A DNA stretch of 64,000 bases, from assembly GCF_034424625.1 (NCBI RefSeq), contig NZ_CP139976.1, forward strand, positions 558,001 to 622,000. Reading direction: 5' to 3'. The translations under genes and the position numbers were made by a program. The notes under the pieces are model-generated. The model did not search any database, was not told the origin of the DNA, and saw nothing but the letters and a program-made list of their open reading frames with translations. Source of the stretch: Janthinobacterium lividum. Lineage in GTDB: Bacteria; Pseudomonadota; Gammaproteobacteria; Burkholderiales; Burkholderiaceae_D. Shown here piece after piece: positions 45,380-53,029 of the stretch; position 1 is the first letter of the stretch, and each line of letters begins with the position of its first letter.

Positions 45380-45441
45380 ACTTGCGATGCGGAATATAAA
45401 TCTCGCTAAAGCGTCGCAGGCAAAATCCTCTTTACTGCGAC
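45380..45441 (+). promoter_or_regulatory. structured metK leader with competing inverted repeats
   Basis: In the 188-bp metK upstream region GTCGCAG (45413-45419) and CTGCGAC (45435-45441) form a perfect 7-bp stem with a 15-nt loop. An upstream TTGCGA (45382-45387) could instead pair with part of the first arm. Mutually exclusive pairings of this kind suggest a leader control element, but I do not recognise any known SAM riboswitch class. The metK ATG follows at 45473 with AGGAG. Confidence 0.35.
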
Positions 45442-45472
45442 AGAACATTCACATAGTAAACAGGAGCTTGCA

Positions 45473-46639
45473 ATGTCAAACGACTATCTCTTCACTTCCG
45501 AATCCGTTTCGGAAGGCCATCCCGACAAGGTTGCCGATCAAATTTCCGACGCCATCCTTGACGCCATCCTGACCCAGGATCCAGCCGCCCGCGTGGCTGC
45601 CGAAACCCTGTGCAACACGGGTCTGGTGGTGCTGGCTGGCGAGATTACCACCCACGCCAATGTGGATTATATTCAAGTTGCGCGCGAAACCATCAAACGC
45701 ATCGGCTACGACAACACGGAATACGGCATCGACTACAAGGGTTGCGCCGTGCTGGTGGCCTACGACAAGCAGTCGCCGGACATCGCGCAAGGCGTCGATG
45801 AAGGTGCGGGGATTGACCTGGATCAAGGCGCTGGCGATCAGGGCCTGATGTTCGGCTACGCCTGCGATGAAACGGCCGAGCTGATGCCTGCCGCCATCCA
45901 CTACGCGCACCGCCTGGTCGAGCGCCAGTCGCAGCTGCGCAAGGATGGCCGTTTGCCATGGCTGCGTCCGGACGCGAAATCGCAAGTGACCCTGCGCTAC
46001 GTCGATGGCCGTCCGGTCGGCGTGCACACGGTCGTGCTGTCGACCCAGCATGCGCCGGAAATTTCGCACAAGCAGATCGAAGAAGCCGTCATCGAAGAGA
46101 TCATCAAGCCGATCCTGCCGCGCGAATGGCTGACGGAGACCAAATTCCTCGTCAACCCGACGGGCCGTTTCGTCATCGGCGGTCCGCAAGGCGATTGCGG
46201 CTTGACCGGCCGCAAGATCATCGTCGACACCTACGGTGGCGCAGCCCCGCACGGCGGCGGCGCGTTCTCGGGCAAGGATCCTTCGAAAGTCGACCGTTCG
46301 GCCGCCTATGCTGCCCGCTACGTGGCGAAAAACATCGTCGCGGCCGGCCTGGCGCGCCAATGCCAGGTGCAGGTCAGCTACGCCATCGGCGTGGCCAAGC
46401 CGATCAACATCACCGTCTACACGGAAGGCACGGGCGTGATTCCCGATGCGGAAATCGCCAAGCTGGTGCTGGCGCACTTTGATTTGCGTCCAAAAGGCAT
46501 CGTGCAAATGCTCGACCTGCTGCGCCCGATCTACCAGAAGAGCGCCGCCTACGGCCATTTCGGCCGCGAAGAGCCGGAATTCACGTGGGAACGCACGGAC
46601 AAGGTCGCCCTGCTGCGCGACGCTGCAGGGCTGAAGTAA
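45473..46639 (+). CDS. metK: S-adenosylmethionine synthetase
   Basis: A 388-residue enzyme that makes SAM from methionine and ATP. N-terminus [41 protein letters not shown], the Lys-rich loop region, and the C-terminal [29 protein letters not shown], all in order. Length is typical. AGGAG at 45462 precedes the ATG. It is the first of three methyl-cycle genes (metK, ahcY, metF) in this segment and is followed by its own terminator, so ahcY has a separate promoter. Confidence 0.98.
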   Translation: MSNDYLFTSESVSEGHPDKVADQISDAILDAILTQDPAARVAAETLCNTGLVVLAGEITTHANVDYIQVARETIKRIGYDNTEYGIDYKGCAVLVAYDKQSPDIAQGVDEGAGIDLDQGAGDQGLMFGYACDETAELMPAAIHYAHRLVERQSQLRKDGRLPWLRPDAKSQVTLRYVDGRPVGVHTVVLSTQHAPEISHKQIEEAVIEEIIKPILPREWLTETKFLVNPTGRFVIGGPQGDCGLTGRKIIVDTYGGAAPHGGGAFSGKDPSKVDRSAAYAARYVAKNIVAAGLARQCQVQVSYAIGVAKPINITVYTEGTGVIPDAEIAKLVLAHFDLRPKGIVQMLDLLRPIYQKSAAYGHFGREEPEFTWERTDKVALLRDAAGLK

Positions 46640-46658
46640 TCTAGTCGGATTTGCAAGA

Positions 46659-46695
46659 AAAGCGCCCCGGCCTGCTGGCCGCGGGCGCTTTTTTT
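46659..46695 (+). terminator. Rho-independent terminator of metK
   Basis: AAAGCGCCC (46659-46667) pairs with GGGCGCTTT (46683-46691), with an inner GGCC-TGCT-GGCC extension and a run of seven Ts after it. It is 20 bp past the metK stop. Confidence 0.93.
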
Positions 46696-46750
46696 ATGTG
46701 TTGTTACGTGGCAATGCCGTGCAAACAGGCTGGCGCGGCGGCCTTGACAA

Positions 46751-46759
46751 TGATAAAAT
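46751..46759 (+). promoter_or_regulatory. extended -10 of the ahcY promoter
   Basis: TGATAAAAT (TG at 46751-46752, -10 TAAAAT at 46754-46759) would place the start of transcription near 46765, exactly at the 5' edge of the SAH riboswitch. The nearby TTGACA (46744-46749) is too close to act as its -35. Confidence 0.5.
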
Positions 46760-46761
46760 CC

Positions 46762-46829
46762 CCCGTCCGAGGAGCGTTGCGACGAAGAAATTCGCCAGGC
46801 TCGGAATATCCTGCAACTGCGCTCACGTA
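46762..46829 (+). promoter_or_regulatory. S-adenosylhomocysteine (SAH) riboswitch upstream of ahcY
   Basis: The leader matches the SAH riboswitch consensus: CCGAGGAGCG at 46767-46776, then a small CGAA-GAAA-TTCG hairpin (46783-46794), GCCAGGCTCGG closing the second helix (46794-46804) and GCGCTCACG near the 3' end. Pairings visible are CCGAG/CTCGG, GAGCG (46772-46776) with CGCTC (46820-46824) as the pseudoknot-type helix, and CGT/ACG as the outer stem. SAH riboswitches raise expression of SAH hydrolase when SAH accumulates. The gene's AAAGGAGGG site starts at 46846, 17 nt after the riboswitch. Confidence 0.92.
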
Positions 46830-46858
46830 CCTTTTTCAACAACTGAAAGGAGGGCGTG

Positions 46859-48283
46859 ATGAACGCCGTACTCAAATCGCAACACGACTACACCATCGCC
46901 GATATCACTCTGGCCGCATGGGGCGACAAAGAAATCAAGATTGCTGAAACGGAAATGCCTGGCCTGATGGCCATCCGCGAAGAATTCGCGGCAGCGCAGC
47001 CTCTGAAAGGCGCGCGCATCACCGGTTCCATCCATATGACCATCCAGACCGCCGTGCTGATCCAGACCCTGGAAGCACTGGGCGCGCAAGTGCGTTGGGC
47101 ATCGTGCAACATTTACTCCACGCAAGATCATGCCGCCGCCGCCATCGCTGCCGCCGGCACGCCTGTGTTCGCCGTCAAGGGCGAGTCGCTGGATGACTAC
47201 TGGGAATACACGCACCGCATCTTCGAATGGCCGAACGTGGACGGCAAGGCTGTCTACTCGAACATGATCCTCGACGATGGCGGCGACGCCACCCTGCTGC
47301 TGCACCTGGGCGTGCGCGCGGAAACCGACCTGTCGGTGCTGGCGAATCCCGGTTCGGAAGAAGAAATCTGCCTGTTCAACTCGATCAAGAAACACTTGCT
47401 GGCCGATCCGACCTGGTACTCGAAGCGTCTGCCGGAAATCCTCGGCGTGACGGAAGAAACCACCACCGGCGTGCACCGTTTGTACCAGATGCACAAGGAA
47501 GGCAAGCTGGCTTTCCCTGCGATCAACGTGAACGATTCCGTCACGAAATCGAAATTCGACAACCTGTATGGCTGCCGCGAATCGCTGGTCGATGGCATCA
47601 AGCGCGCCACCGACGTGATGATCGCCGGTAAAGTGGCCGTCATCGCCGGTTACGGTGACGTCGGCAAGGGTTCGGCCCAGGCCATGCGTGCCCTGTCGGC
47701 CCAGGTATGGGTAACGGAAGTCGATCCGATCTGCGCACTGCAGGCGGCGATGGAAGGCTACCGCGTCGTGACCATGGATTACGCGTGTGAACACGGCGAC
47801 ATCTTCGTGACTTGCACCGGCAACTACCATATCCTCACGCACGATCACCTGACGCGCATGAAAGACCAGGCCATCGTCTGCAATATTGGTCACTTCGACA
47901 ATGAAATCGACGTTGCTTCGCTGAAGCAATACGAGTGGGAAAACATCAAGCCGCAAGTCGACCACATCATCTTCCCGTCGGGCCGCCGCATCATCCTGTT
48001 GGCCGAAGGCCGTCTGGTCAACCTCGGTTGCGGCACGGGCCACCCGTCGTACGTGATGAGCTCGTCGTTCGCCAACCAGACGATCGCGCAGATCGAGCTG
48101 TACGCGAACACGGCCAACTACCCGGTCGGCGTGTACACCCTGCCAAAACACCTCGATGAAAAAGTCGCTCGTTTGCAACTCAAAAAGTTGAATGCGCAGC
48201 TGACGGAACTGACGCAAGAGCAAGCCGACTACATCGGCGTGCGCACGGAAGGTCCATACAAGCCCGAGCACTACCGCTATTAA
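46859..48283 (+). CDS. ahcY: adenosylhomocysteinase (SAH hydrolase)
   Basis: A 474-residue enzyme that splits SAH into homocysteine and adenosine, relieving product inhibition of methyltransferases. Visible signatures are the N-terminal [37 protein letters not shown], the NAD motif [32 protein letters not shown] and the C-terminal [28 protein letters not shown] tail, with the terminal Lys-x-x-x-Tyr pattern. I use the ATG at 46859 with AAAGGAGGG upstream; a GTG one codon before is in frame. Controlled by the SAH riboswitch. Confidence 0.98.
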   Translation: MNAVLKSQHDYTIADITLAAWGDKEIKIAETEMPGLMAIREEFAAAQPLKGARITGSIHMTIQTAVLIQTLEALGAQVRWASCNIYSTQDHAAAAIAAAGTPVFAVKGESLDDYWEYTHRIFEWPNVDGKAVYSNMILDDGGDATLLLHLGVRAETDLSVLANPGSEEEICLFNSIKKHLLADPTWYSKRLPEILGVTEETTTGVHRLYQMHKEGKLAFPAINVNDSVTKSKFDNLYGCRESLVDGIKRATDVMIAGKVAVIAGYGDVGKGSAQAMRALSAQVWVTEVDPICALQAAMEGYRVVTMDYACEHGDIFVTCTGNYHILTHDHLTRMKDQAIVCNIGHFDNEIDVASLKQYEWENIKPQVDHIIFPSGRRIILLAEGRLVNLGCGTGHPSYVMSSSFANQTIAQIELYANTANYPVGVYTLPKHLDEKVARLQLKKLNAQLTELTQEQADYIGVRTEGPYKPEHYRY

Positions 48284-48286
48284 TCG

Positions 48287-48410
48287 GTTGCTTGCCTCGG
48301 GAACCTACTGCGCGGCGCGGGGCGCGGCCGGCGATGCTCGCTGTACCTTCGTACAGCTGCGCTTCTCGGCCACGCCGCGCATCCGCTCGCTACGGTTCCT
48401 GAGGCAACAA
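48287..48410 (+). repeat. long imperfect hairpin element directly after the ahcY stop (copy B of a family)
   Basis: About 124 nt with two ~57-nt arms folding on a central GCTGTAC (48340-48346), CTTC, GTACAGC (48351-48357). It begins 4 nt after the ahcY stop. In the ahcY direction it contains TACTGCGCGGC, GCGATGCTCGC, GTACAGCTGCG and GCTCGCTACG, the same ordered boxes as the element after sspA (3744-3862). Arm ends pair as TTGCCTC with GAGGCAA. No T-run follows. Same family, same orientation to the gene. Confidence 0.75.
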
Positions 48411-48478
48411 GACTGATCGGTGTACTTTGAAAAGGCCGGCTATGCCGGCTTGCCCCTCTTTTTTGACAGGCTAGAGAA

Positions 48479-48835
48479 ATGCGCTTGCTACTGATTTGGT
48501 TTATCAATGCGGCAGCCCTGTTTGCCGTCCCATACCTGATGCACTCGGTGACGATGAGCAGTGGCTGGACCGCGCTGCTGGCCGCTGCCGTGCTGGGGCT
48601 GGTCAATGCGCTGATCCGTCCTTTGCTGATCCTGCTGACCCTGCCCGTGACGTTCCTGTCGCTGGGTCTGTTCATTTTGATCATCAACGGCTTCCTGTTC
48701 TGGCTGGTGGCGCAGGTGATCGATGGTTTCCATGTCGCCAGTTTCTGGTCTGCCGTGGGTGGTGCCATTCTGTACAGCATCATTTCCTGGGCCTTGTCGA
48801 CCTTACTTTTGAGTAACGACGATGGAAAAGCATAA
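48479..48835 (+). CDS. phage-holin-family (PF04020-like) small membrane protein
   Basis: A 118-residue inner-membrane protein with about four hydrophobic segments: LLIWFINAAALFAVPYLM, WTALLAAAVLGLVNALIRPLL, FLSLGLFILIINGFLFWL and FWSAVGGAILYSIISWALS. The NALIRPLL and NGFLFWL motifs fit the 'phage holin family' (Phage_holin_4_2) domain. Despite the name these are chromosomal proteins, often found between ahcY and metF in betaproteobacteria; function unknown. The end overlaps the metF start by 14 nt in another frame, implying translational coupling. Confidence 0.86.
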   Translation: MRLLLIWFINAAALFAVPYLMHSVTMSSGWTALLAAAVLGLVNALIRPLLILLTLPVTFLSLGLFILIINGFLFWLVAQVIDGFHVASFWSAVGGAILYSIISWALSTLLLSNDDGKA

Positions 48836-49652
48836 CTTCAGTATTGAGTTTTTCCCGCCGAAAACCCCGGAAGGGGCGGAAAAGCTGCGCGCCACGCGTG
48901 TCAAGTTGTCTGAATTGCATCCGAAGTATTTCTCGGTGACCTTTGGCGCCGGCGGCACCACGCAGCAGGGTACGCTGGACACCGTGCGCGAGATCCTGGC
49001 GGCCGGCGAACAGGCCGCGCCCCATCTGTCTTGCGTCGGCGGTTCGCGCGAATCGATCCGCGCCGTGCTGGCCGACTTCAAGGCGGCGGGCGTGAACCGT
49101 ATCGTGGCCTTGCGCGGTGACTTGCCGAGCGGCTATGGCGCCTCGGGCGAGTTCCGCTATGCCAACGAGCTGGTGGAATTCATCCGCGCCGAGACGGGCG
49201 ACCATTTCCATATCGAAGTGGCCGCCTATCCGGAAGTGCACCCTCAAGCCCGTTCGCCGCAGGACGATCTGAACGCGTTTGCGCGCAAGGTGCAGGCCGG
49301 CGCCGATGCGGCCATCACCCAGTACTTCTACAATGCTGACGCGTATTTCCAGTTTGTCGAGCAGACGCAGAAGATGGGCATCAACGTGCCTATCGTGGCC
49401 GGCATCATGCCGATCACGAATTACACGCAGTTGATGCGCTTTTCGGACATGTGCGGCGCGGAAATTCCACGCTGGGTGCGTCTGAAACTGGCCAGCTTCG
49501 GCGACGACAGCGCGTCCATCAAGGCTTTCGGCCTGGACGTGGTGACGGGCTTGTGCGAGCGTCTGCTGGAAGGCGGCGCGCCAGGCTTGCATTTCTACAG
49601 CATGAACCAGGCGGCGCCTACGACGGCACTGTGGCAGCGCCTGGTGAAGTAA
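48822..49652 (+). CDS. metF: methylenetetrahydrofolate reductase
   Basis: A 276-residue FAD enzyme that makes 5-methyl-THF for methionine synthase. N-terminus FSIEFFPPKTPEGAEKLRATRVKLSELHPKYFSVTFGAGG, then AAPHLSCVGGSRESIRAVLADFKAAGVNRIVALRGDLPSG and HFHIEVAAYPEVHPQA, IVAGIMPITNYTQLMRFSDMCGAEIPRW; the end GLHFYSMNQAAPTTALWQRL is typical. Length fits MetF (about 275-300). With ahcY upstream and fau converging, the segment covers methyl-group and one-carbon recycling. Confidence 0.97.
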   Translation: MEKHNFSIEFFPPKTPEGAEKLRATRVKLSELHPKYFSVTFGAGGTTQQGTLDTVREILAAGEQAAPHLSCVGGSRESIRAVLADFKAAGVNRIVALRGDLPSGYGASGEFRYANELVEFIRAETGDHFHIEVAAYPEVHPQARSPQDDLNAFARKVQAGADAAITQYFYNADAYFQFVEQTQKMGINVPIVAGIMPITNYTQLMRFSDMCGAEIPRWVRLKLASFGDDSASIKAFGLDVVTGLCERLLEGGAPGLHFYSMNQAAPTTALWQRLVK

Positions 49653-49667
49653 ATCGTTCTGCTGTTA

Positions 49668-50267
49668 TCAGAACAGATCGCCCTCGGTCACGATGTGATC
49701 GAGGGCGATGTCGTATTCGCCGTTGGGAAAGCTTGCCGCCAGGCAGGCATAGGCGATACCGAGGGTGCGCGGACGGGGGGCCTGCGCCAGGGTGCGGTCG
49801 TAATAGCCGCCGCCATAACCGAGCCGGTAGCGTTCCCCATTAAACCCCAGGCAAGGCACCAGCAGGGTGGCGGGTGCCGGGCGCAGGCGTAATCGGGCCG
49901 GCACGGCCACCCCCATGCCATCCTTGACCATGGGCTCACCGGGCGCCCAGTCGGAAAATGCCAGCGGTGCATGTTTTTCCAGTACCACCGGCAAGCTTAA
50001 TTGCACGCCGCGCGCGGCCAGCTGCGCATAGGCGCCGTGCAAGTCCGGCTCGCCGTGCAGGGGCCAGTACACGCCCAGTTCCTCGATGTTTTCCTGCGCG
50101 CACCAGTCCAGCAGGCGCTGCGCGATGGCCGCATCCCACGTTACTCGCGTGGCGTCGGGCAGGGCGCGCCGGGCCGCCAGCAGGGCCTTGCGCAAGCCGG
50201 CTTTGTCCTGTGGCGCAATGGGTGGCCGTGCAGCCGGATCGCATGTTATTCTAGGGTCGCTATTCAT
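49668..50267 (-). CDS. 5-formyltetrahydrofolate cyclo-ligase
   Basis: A 199-residue enzyme (FAU1/YgfA/MTHFS) that converts 5-formyl-THF to 5,10-methenyl-THF using ATP. Signatures are KAGLRKALLAARRALP at the start, VYWPLHGEPDL, LVPCLGFNGERYRLGYGGGYYDRTLAQ (the GYGGGYYDR loop binds ATP), then GIAYACLAASFPNGEYDIALDHIVTEG. Length matches. Converges with metF, 15 bp between stops. A 6S RNA gene, which is next to this gene in many bacteria, is not present here. Confidence 0.95.
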   Translation of the reverse strand: MNSDPRITCDPAARPPIAPQDKAGLRKALLAARRALPDATRVTWDAAIAQRLLDWCAQENIEELGVYWPLHGEPDLHGAYAQLAARGVQLSLPVVLEKHAPLAFSDWAPGEPMVKDGMGVAVPARLRLRPAPATLLVPCLGFNGERYRLGYGGGYYDRTLAQAPRPRTLGIAYACLAASFPNGEYDIALDHIVTEGDLF

Positions 50268-50299
50268 ATCACCATCAAGTTAAGATTGAGAGTCGTACA

Positions 50300-52288
50300 T
50301 TGATTTCCCCACTGAAATGGATTGCCGGCACGATGCTGTGTGTTGCATCGGCCTTGTCTCCCCTGGCAGCCCTGGCCCAGGTAGCGGCCACCGTAGCCCC
50401 AGCCGCCCCCGACACGCGCAGCGAGGACGATGCCTTCCTGCTGCTGCGCGACGCCGCGCGCAAGGATGACGTCGAAAAAGCCGACTTTTATGCGGGGCGC
50501 CTGACGAATTACCAGATTCCATCGTATGTTGACTATTATCGGCTGAAACCGCGCATCAAGCTGCTGACCGAGGTGCAATTTCGCGATTACCTGAACCGCT
50601 ACAAGGGCAGCGCCATCGCCGACCGTTTCCGCAACGACTGGCTGCTGGAGCTGGGCCGCAAGCGCGACTGGGTCGTATTCGATGAGCAATACCCGCAATT
50701 CGCCCTCGACGATGACACCCAGCTCAAGTGCTACGCGCTGATGTCGCGCGCCGCCAAGGGCCAGAACGTGGCGTCCGAAGCGCGCAACCTGCTCGTCTCG
50801 CCGCCCGGCTATGGCGAAGCGTGCGGCAGCCTGATCGCGGCATTGGCGCAAAATGGCCAGTTTGACACGAATGACCTGTGGGCGCAGATCCGCCTGGCGG
50901 GCCAGACCAATGCCACGGGCCCGGCGCGCCGCATCGCGCTGCTGCTGGGCGCGTCCGACGCGAAGATGGCGCAAGCCATCGACTTGCCGGCGCTGGTGCT
51001 GGCCAAGGGACCGGGCGCCAGCCGCGCCGACCACGAGATGTACCTGGTGGCCGTCGGCCGCATGGCGAAAAGCACCTTGAAACTGGGCGTGGTGGCCCTG
51101 CAAAAGGCCAGCGCGCAGCTGACGCCGCAGGAACAGGCCATCGGCTGGGCCAGCCTGGCCTTGCAAGCGTCGTATTCGCTGGCACCGGAAGCATTTGAAT
51201 ATTGGCAAAAAACCAATGGCGCGCCCTTGACCCAGGAGCAGATGCAGTGGAAGGCGCGTATCGCCTTGCGCGAAGGCAACTGGCCCGTGGTGAAGTCTTC
51301 CATCCAGGCCATGCCGGCCTCGCTGCGCGCCGACCCCACCTGGGTCTACTGGCTGGCGCGCGCGCAGCAGGCGGAAACGCCGGGTCGCCCGAACCCGCAG
51401 GCGGACGCCCTGTACCGCACGATTTCCGAGCAATCGAATTTCTATGGCTTGCTGGCCAATGAAGAGCTGGGCAACCACCTGGTCTTGCCGCCGCCGGGCC
51501 AGCCGATCTCGCCAACGGAAATCGCCGCCATGGCTGCCAATCCGGGCTTGCAGCGTGCCTTGAAATTTTTCAATATGCGCTTGCGCTTTGAAGGCACGCG
51601 CGAGTGGAACTGGGAATTGCGTTCGATGACGGACCGCCAGCATCTGGCGGCCGCGGAATTTGCGCGCCAGAACAATGTGCTCGACCGCATGGTCAACACC
51701 TCGGACCGCACGCGCCTGGAAGTGGACTATACGCAGCGCTACCCGACGCCGCATGACGACGTCATGCATCCGGCCACGCAAACACTGGGCCTGGACAAGG
51801 CCTGGGTGTATGGCCTGATCCGCCAGGAATCGCGCTTCATCATGGATGCGCAGTCGCACGTGGGCGCATCTGGCCTGATGCAGGTGATGCCGTCGACGGC
51901 CCGTTATGTCGCCAAGAAGATCGGCCTTACCGATTTCGTTACGGAAACCTTGAGCGACGTGCGCACCAACGTCTTGCTGGGCACGAATTACCTGAACATG
52001 GTGCTTGGCGGTCTCGACGGTTCGCAAGTGCTGGCCAGCGCCGCCTACAACGCGGGGCCGGGGCGCTTGCGCATCTGGCGCGCCACCATGACGCGTCCAC
52101 TGGAAGGCGCCGTCTTTGCCGAGATCATTCCGTACACGGAAACGCGCGGCTACGTGAAAAACGTGATGGCCAACGCCACCTATTACGCGGCCCTGTTCGA
52201 GAAGAGCCCGCAGTCGCTGAAAGCGCGCCTGGGTACCGTGGGGCCGAAAAACAGCGCTGTTTCTGCCGATTTGCCATCATCCAACTAA
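50300..52288 (+). CDS. slt: soluble lytic murein transglycosylase (Slt70-like)
   Basis: A 662-residue periplasmic enzyme that cuts peptidoglycan with 1,6-anhydro ring formation. Signal peptide at 1-27, a long superhelical U/L domain (about 45-470), and the C-terminal SLT domain with the catalytic Glu in VYGLIRQESRFIMDAQSHVGASGLMQVMPSTARYVAKKIG, plus NVLLGTNYLNMVLGG and ASAAYNAGPGRLRIWR. These define the Slt70 family. It uses a TTG start at 50300 (GAGAG upstream); the next in-frame ATG (50333) would cut the signal peptide short. Divergent from the cyclo-ligase. Confidence 0.95.
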   Translation: MISPLKWIAGTMLCVASALSPLAALAQVAATVAPAAPDTRSEDDAFLLLRDAARKDDVEKADFYAGRLTNYQIPSYVDYYRLKPRIKLLTEVQFRDYLNRYKGSAIADRFRNDWLLELGRKRDWVVFDEQYPQFALDDDTQLKCYALMSRAAKGQNVASEARNLLVSPPGYGEACGSLIAALAQNGQFDTNDLWAQIRLAGQTNATGPARRIALLLGASDAKMAQAIDLPALVLAKGPGASRADHEMYLVAVGRMAKSTLKLGVVALQKASAQLTPQEQAIGWASLALQASYSLAPEAFEYWQKTNGAPLTQEQMQWKARIALREGNWPVVKSSIQAMPASLRADPTWVYWLARAQQAETPGRPNPQADALYRTISEQSNFYGLLANEELGNHLVLPPPGQPISPTEIAAMAANPGLQRALKFFNMRLRFEGTREWNWELRSMTDRQHLAAAEFARQNNVLDRMVNTSDRTRLEVDYTQRYPTPHDDVMHPATQTLGLDKAWVYGLIRQESRFIMDAQSHVGASGLMQVMPSTARYVAKKIGLTDFVTETLSDVRTNVLLGTNYLNMVLGGLDGSQVLASAAYNAGPGRLRIWRATMTRPLEGAVFAEIIPYTETRGYVKNVMANATYYAALFEKSPQSLKARLGTVGPKNSAVSADLPSSN

Positions 52289-52300
52289 AGCACGCCGACC

Positions 52301-53017
52301 ATGCAAACGACCATCCTTGATCCCAGCCTGACGCAAACCCTGGCCGCCGCGCGCGAACCGGGCCTGACCCTCATCATCGGCAACAAGAATTACTCATCGT
52401 GGTCGATGCGCCCGTGGGTGGCCATGACGGCCTTCGGCATCCCGTTCCAGGAAGTGCGCGTGCTGCTCGACCAGAGCGACACGGCCACCAAAATTGCCGA
52501 GTATTCCGCCTGCGGCCGGGTCCCCGTGCTGCTGGCCGGCGAGATCACAATCTGGGACAGCCTGGCCATCTGCGAATACCTGGCCGAGCAGTTTCCGGAT
52601 AAACACATGTGGCCGCAAGACGTGGCCGCGCGCGCCATGGCGCGTTGTGTCTGCGCGGAAATGCATTCCGGCTTCGCCGGCTTGCGCACGGATATGTCGA
52701 TGAATATCAAGGCGAAGTTGCCGGGCCGGGGCCGCACGGCCGCCGCGCAGGCCGACATTGGCCGCATCAGCGAAATATGGGAAGAGTGTCTGTCCCGCTT
52801 TGGCCACCACCAGTTCCTGTTTGGCGACTTTTCCATCGCCGACGCATATTTCGCGCCCGTCGTCATGCGTTTCCGCACGTACGGTGTGAGCCTGGCGCCG
52901 GCCCTGAATGCGTATTGCGAGCGCGTGCAGGCGCACCCGGCCGTGGCCCGCTGGATCACGGAAGCGCTGGCGGAAACGGAAGTCGCTGCCAAGCACGACG
53001 CGGAACTGCCTGATTAA
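52301..53017 (+). CDS. glutathione S-transferase family protein
   Basis: A 238-residue GST-fold protein. Thioredoxin-like domain at about 22-100 with LIIGNKNYSSWSMRPWVAM (Ser in the active-site helix), EVRVLLDQSD, CGRVPVLLAGEITIWDSLAICEYLAEQFPD. The helical domain has FLFGDFSIADAYFAPVVMRFRTYGVSL. The SSWSMRPW motif is that of the maleylacetoacetate/'GST_N_3' type. Substrate unknown. 12 bp after slt; cca starts 12 bp later. Confidence 0.9.
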   Translation: MQTTILDPSLTQTLAAAREPGLTLIIGNKNYSSWSMRPWVAMTAFGIPFQEVRVLLDQSDTATKIAEYSACGRVPVLLAGEITIWDSLAICEYLAEQFPDKHMWPQDVAARAMARCVCAEMHSGFAGLRTDMSMNIKAKLPGRGRTAAAQADIGRISEIWEECLSRFGHHQFLFGDFSIADAYFAPVVMRFRTYGVSLAPALNAYCERVQAHPAVARWITEALAETEVAAKHDAELPD

Positions 53018-53029
53018 GAAAAGAGTGTT

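Noticed and set aside
45324..45472. A SAM riboswitch upstream of metK
   Set aside because: Looked for SAM-I/II/III/IV core sequences; none fits. Only an unassigned pair of stems is reported.
46744..46749. TTGACA as the ahcY -35 box
   Set aside because: Only 4 nt separate it from the -10 TAAAAT, and no -10 occurs 17 nt downstream before the riboswitch core; kept only the extended -10.
48479..48835. Prophage remnant signalled by a 'phage holin' gene
   Set aside because: The family name is historical; no other phage gene, integrase or att-like repeat is nearby, and it sits in a methyl-cycle operon.
49653..50299. 6S RNA gene next to the 5-formyl-THF cyclo-ligase
   Set aside because: The spaces on both sides of the gene are 15 and 32 bp, too small for a ~180-nt RNA.
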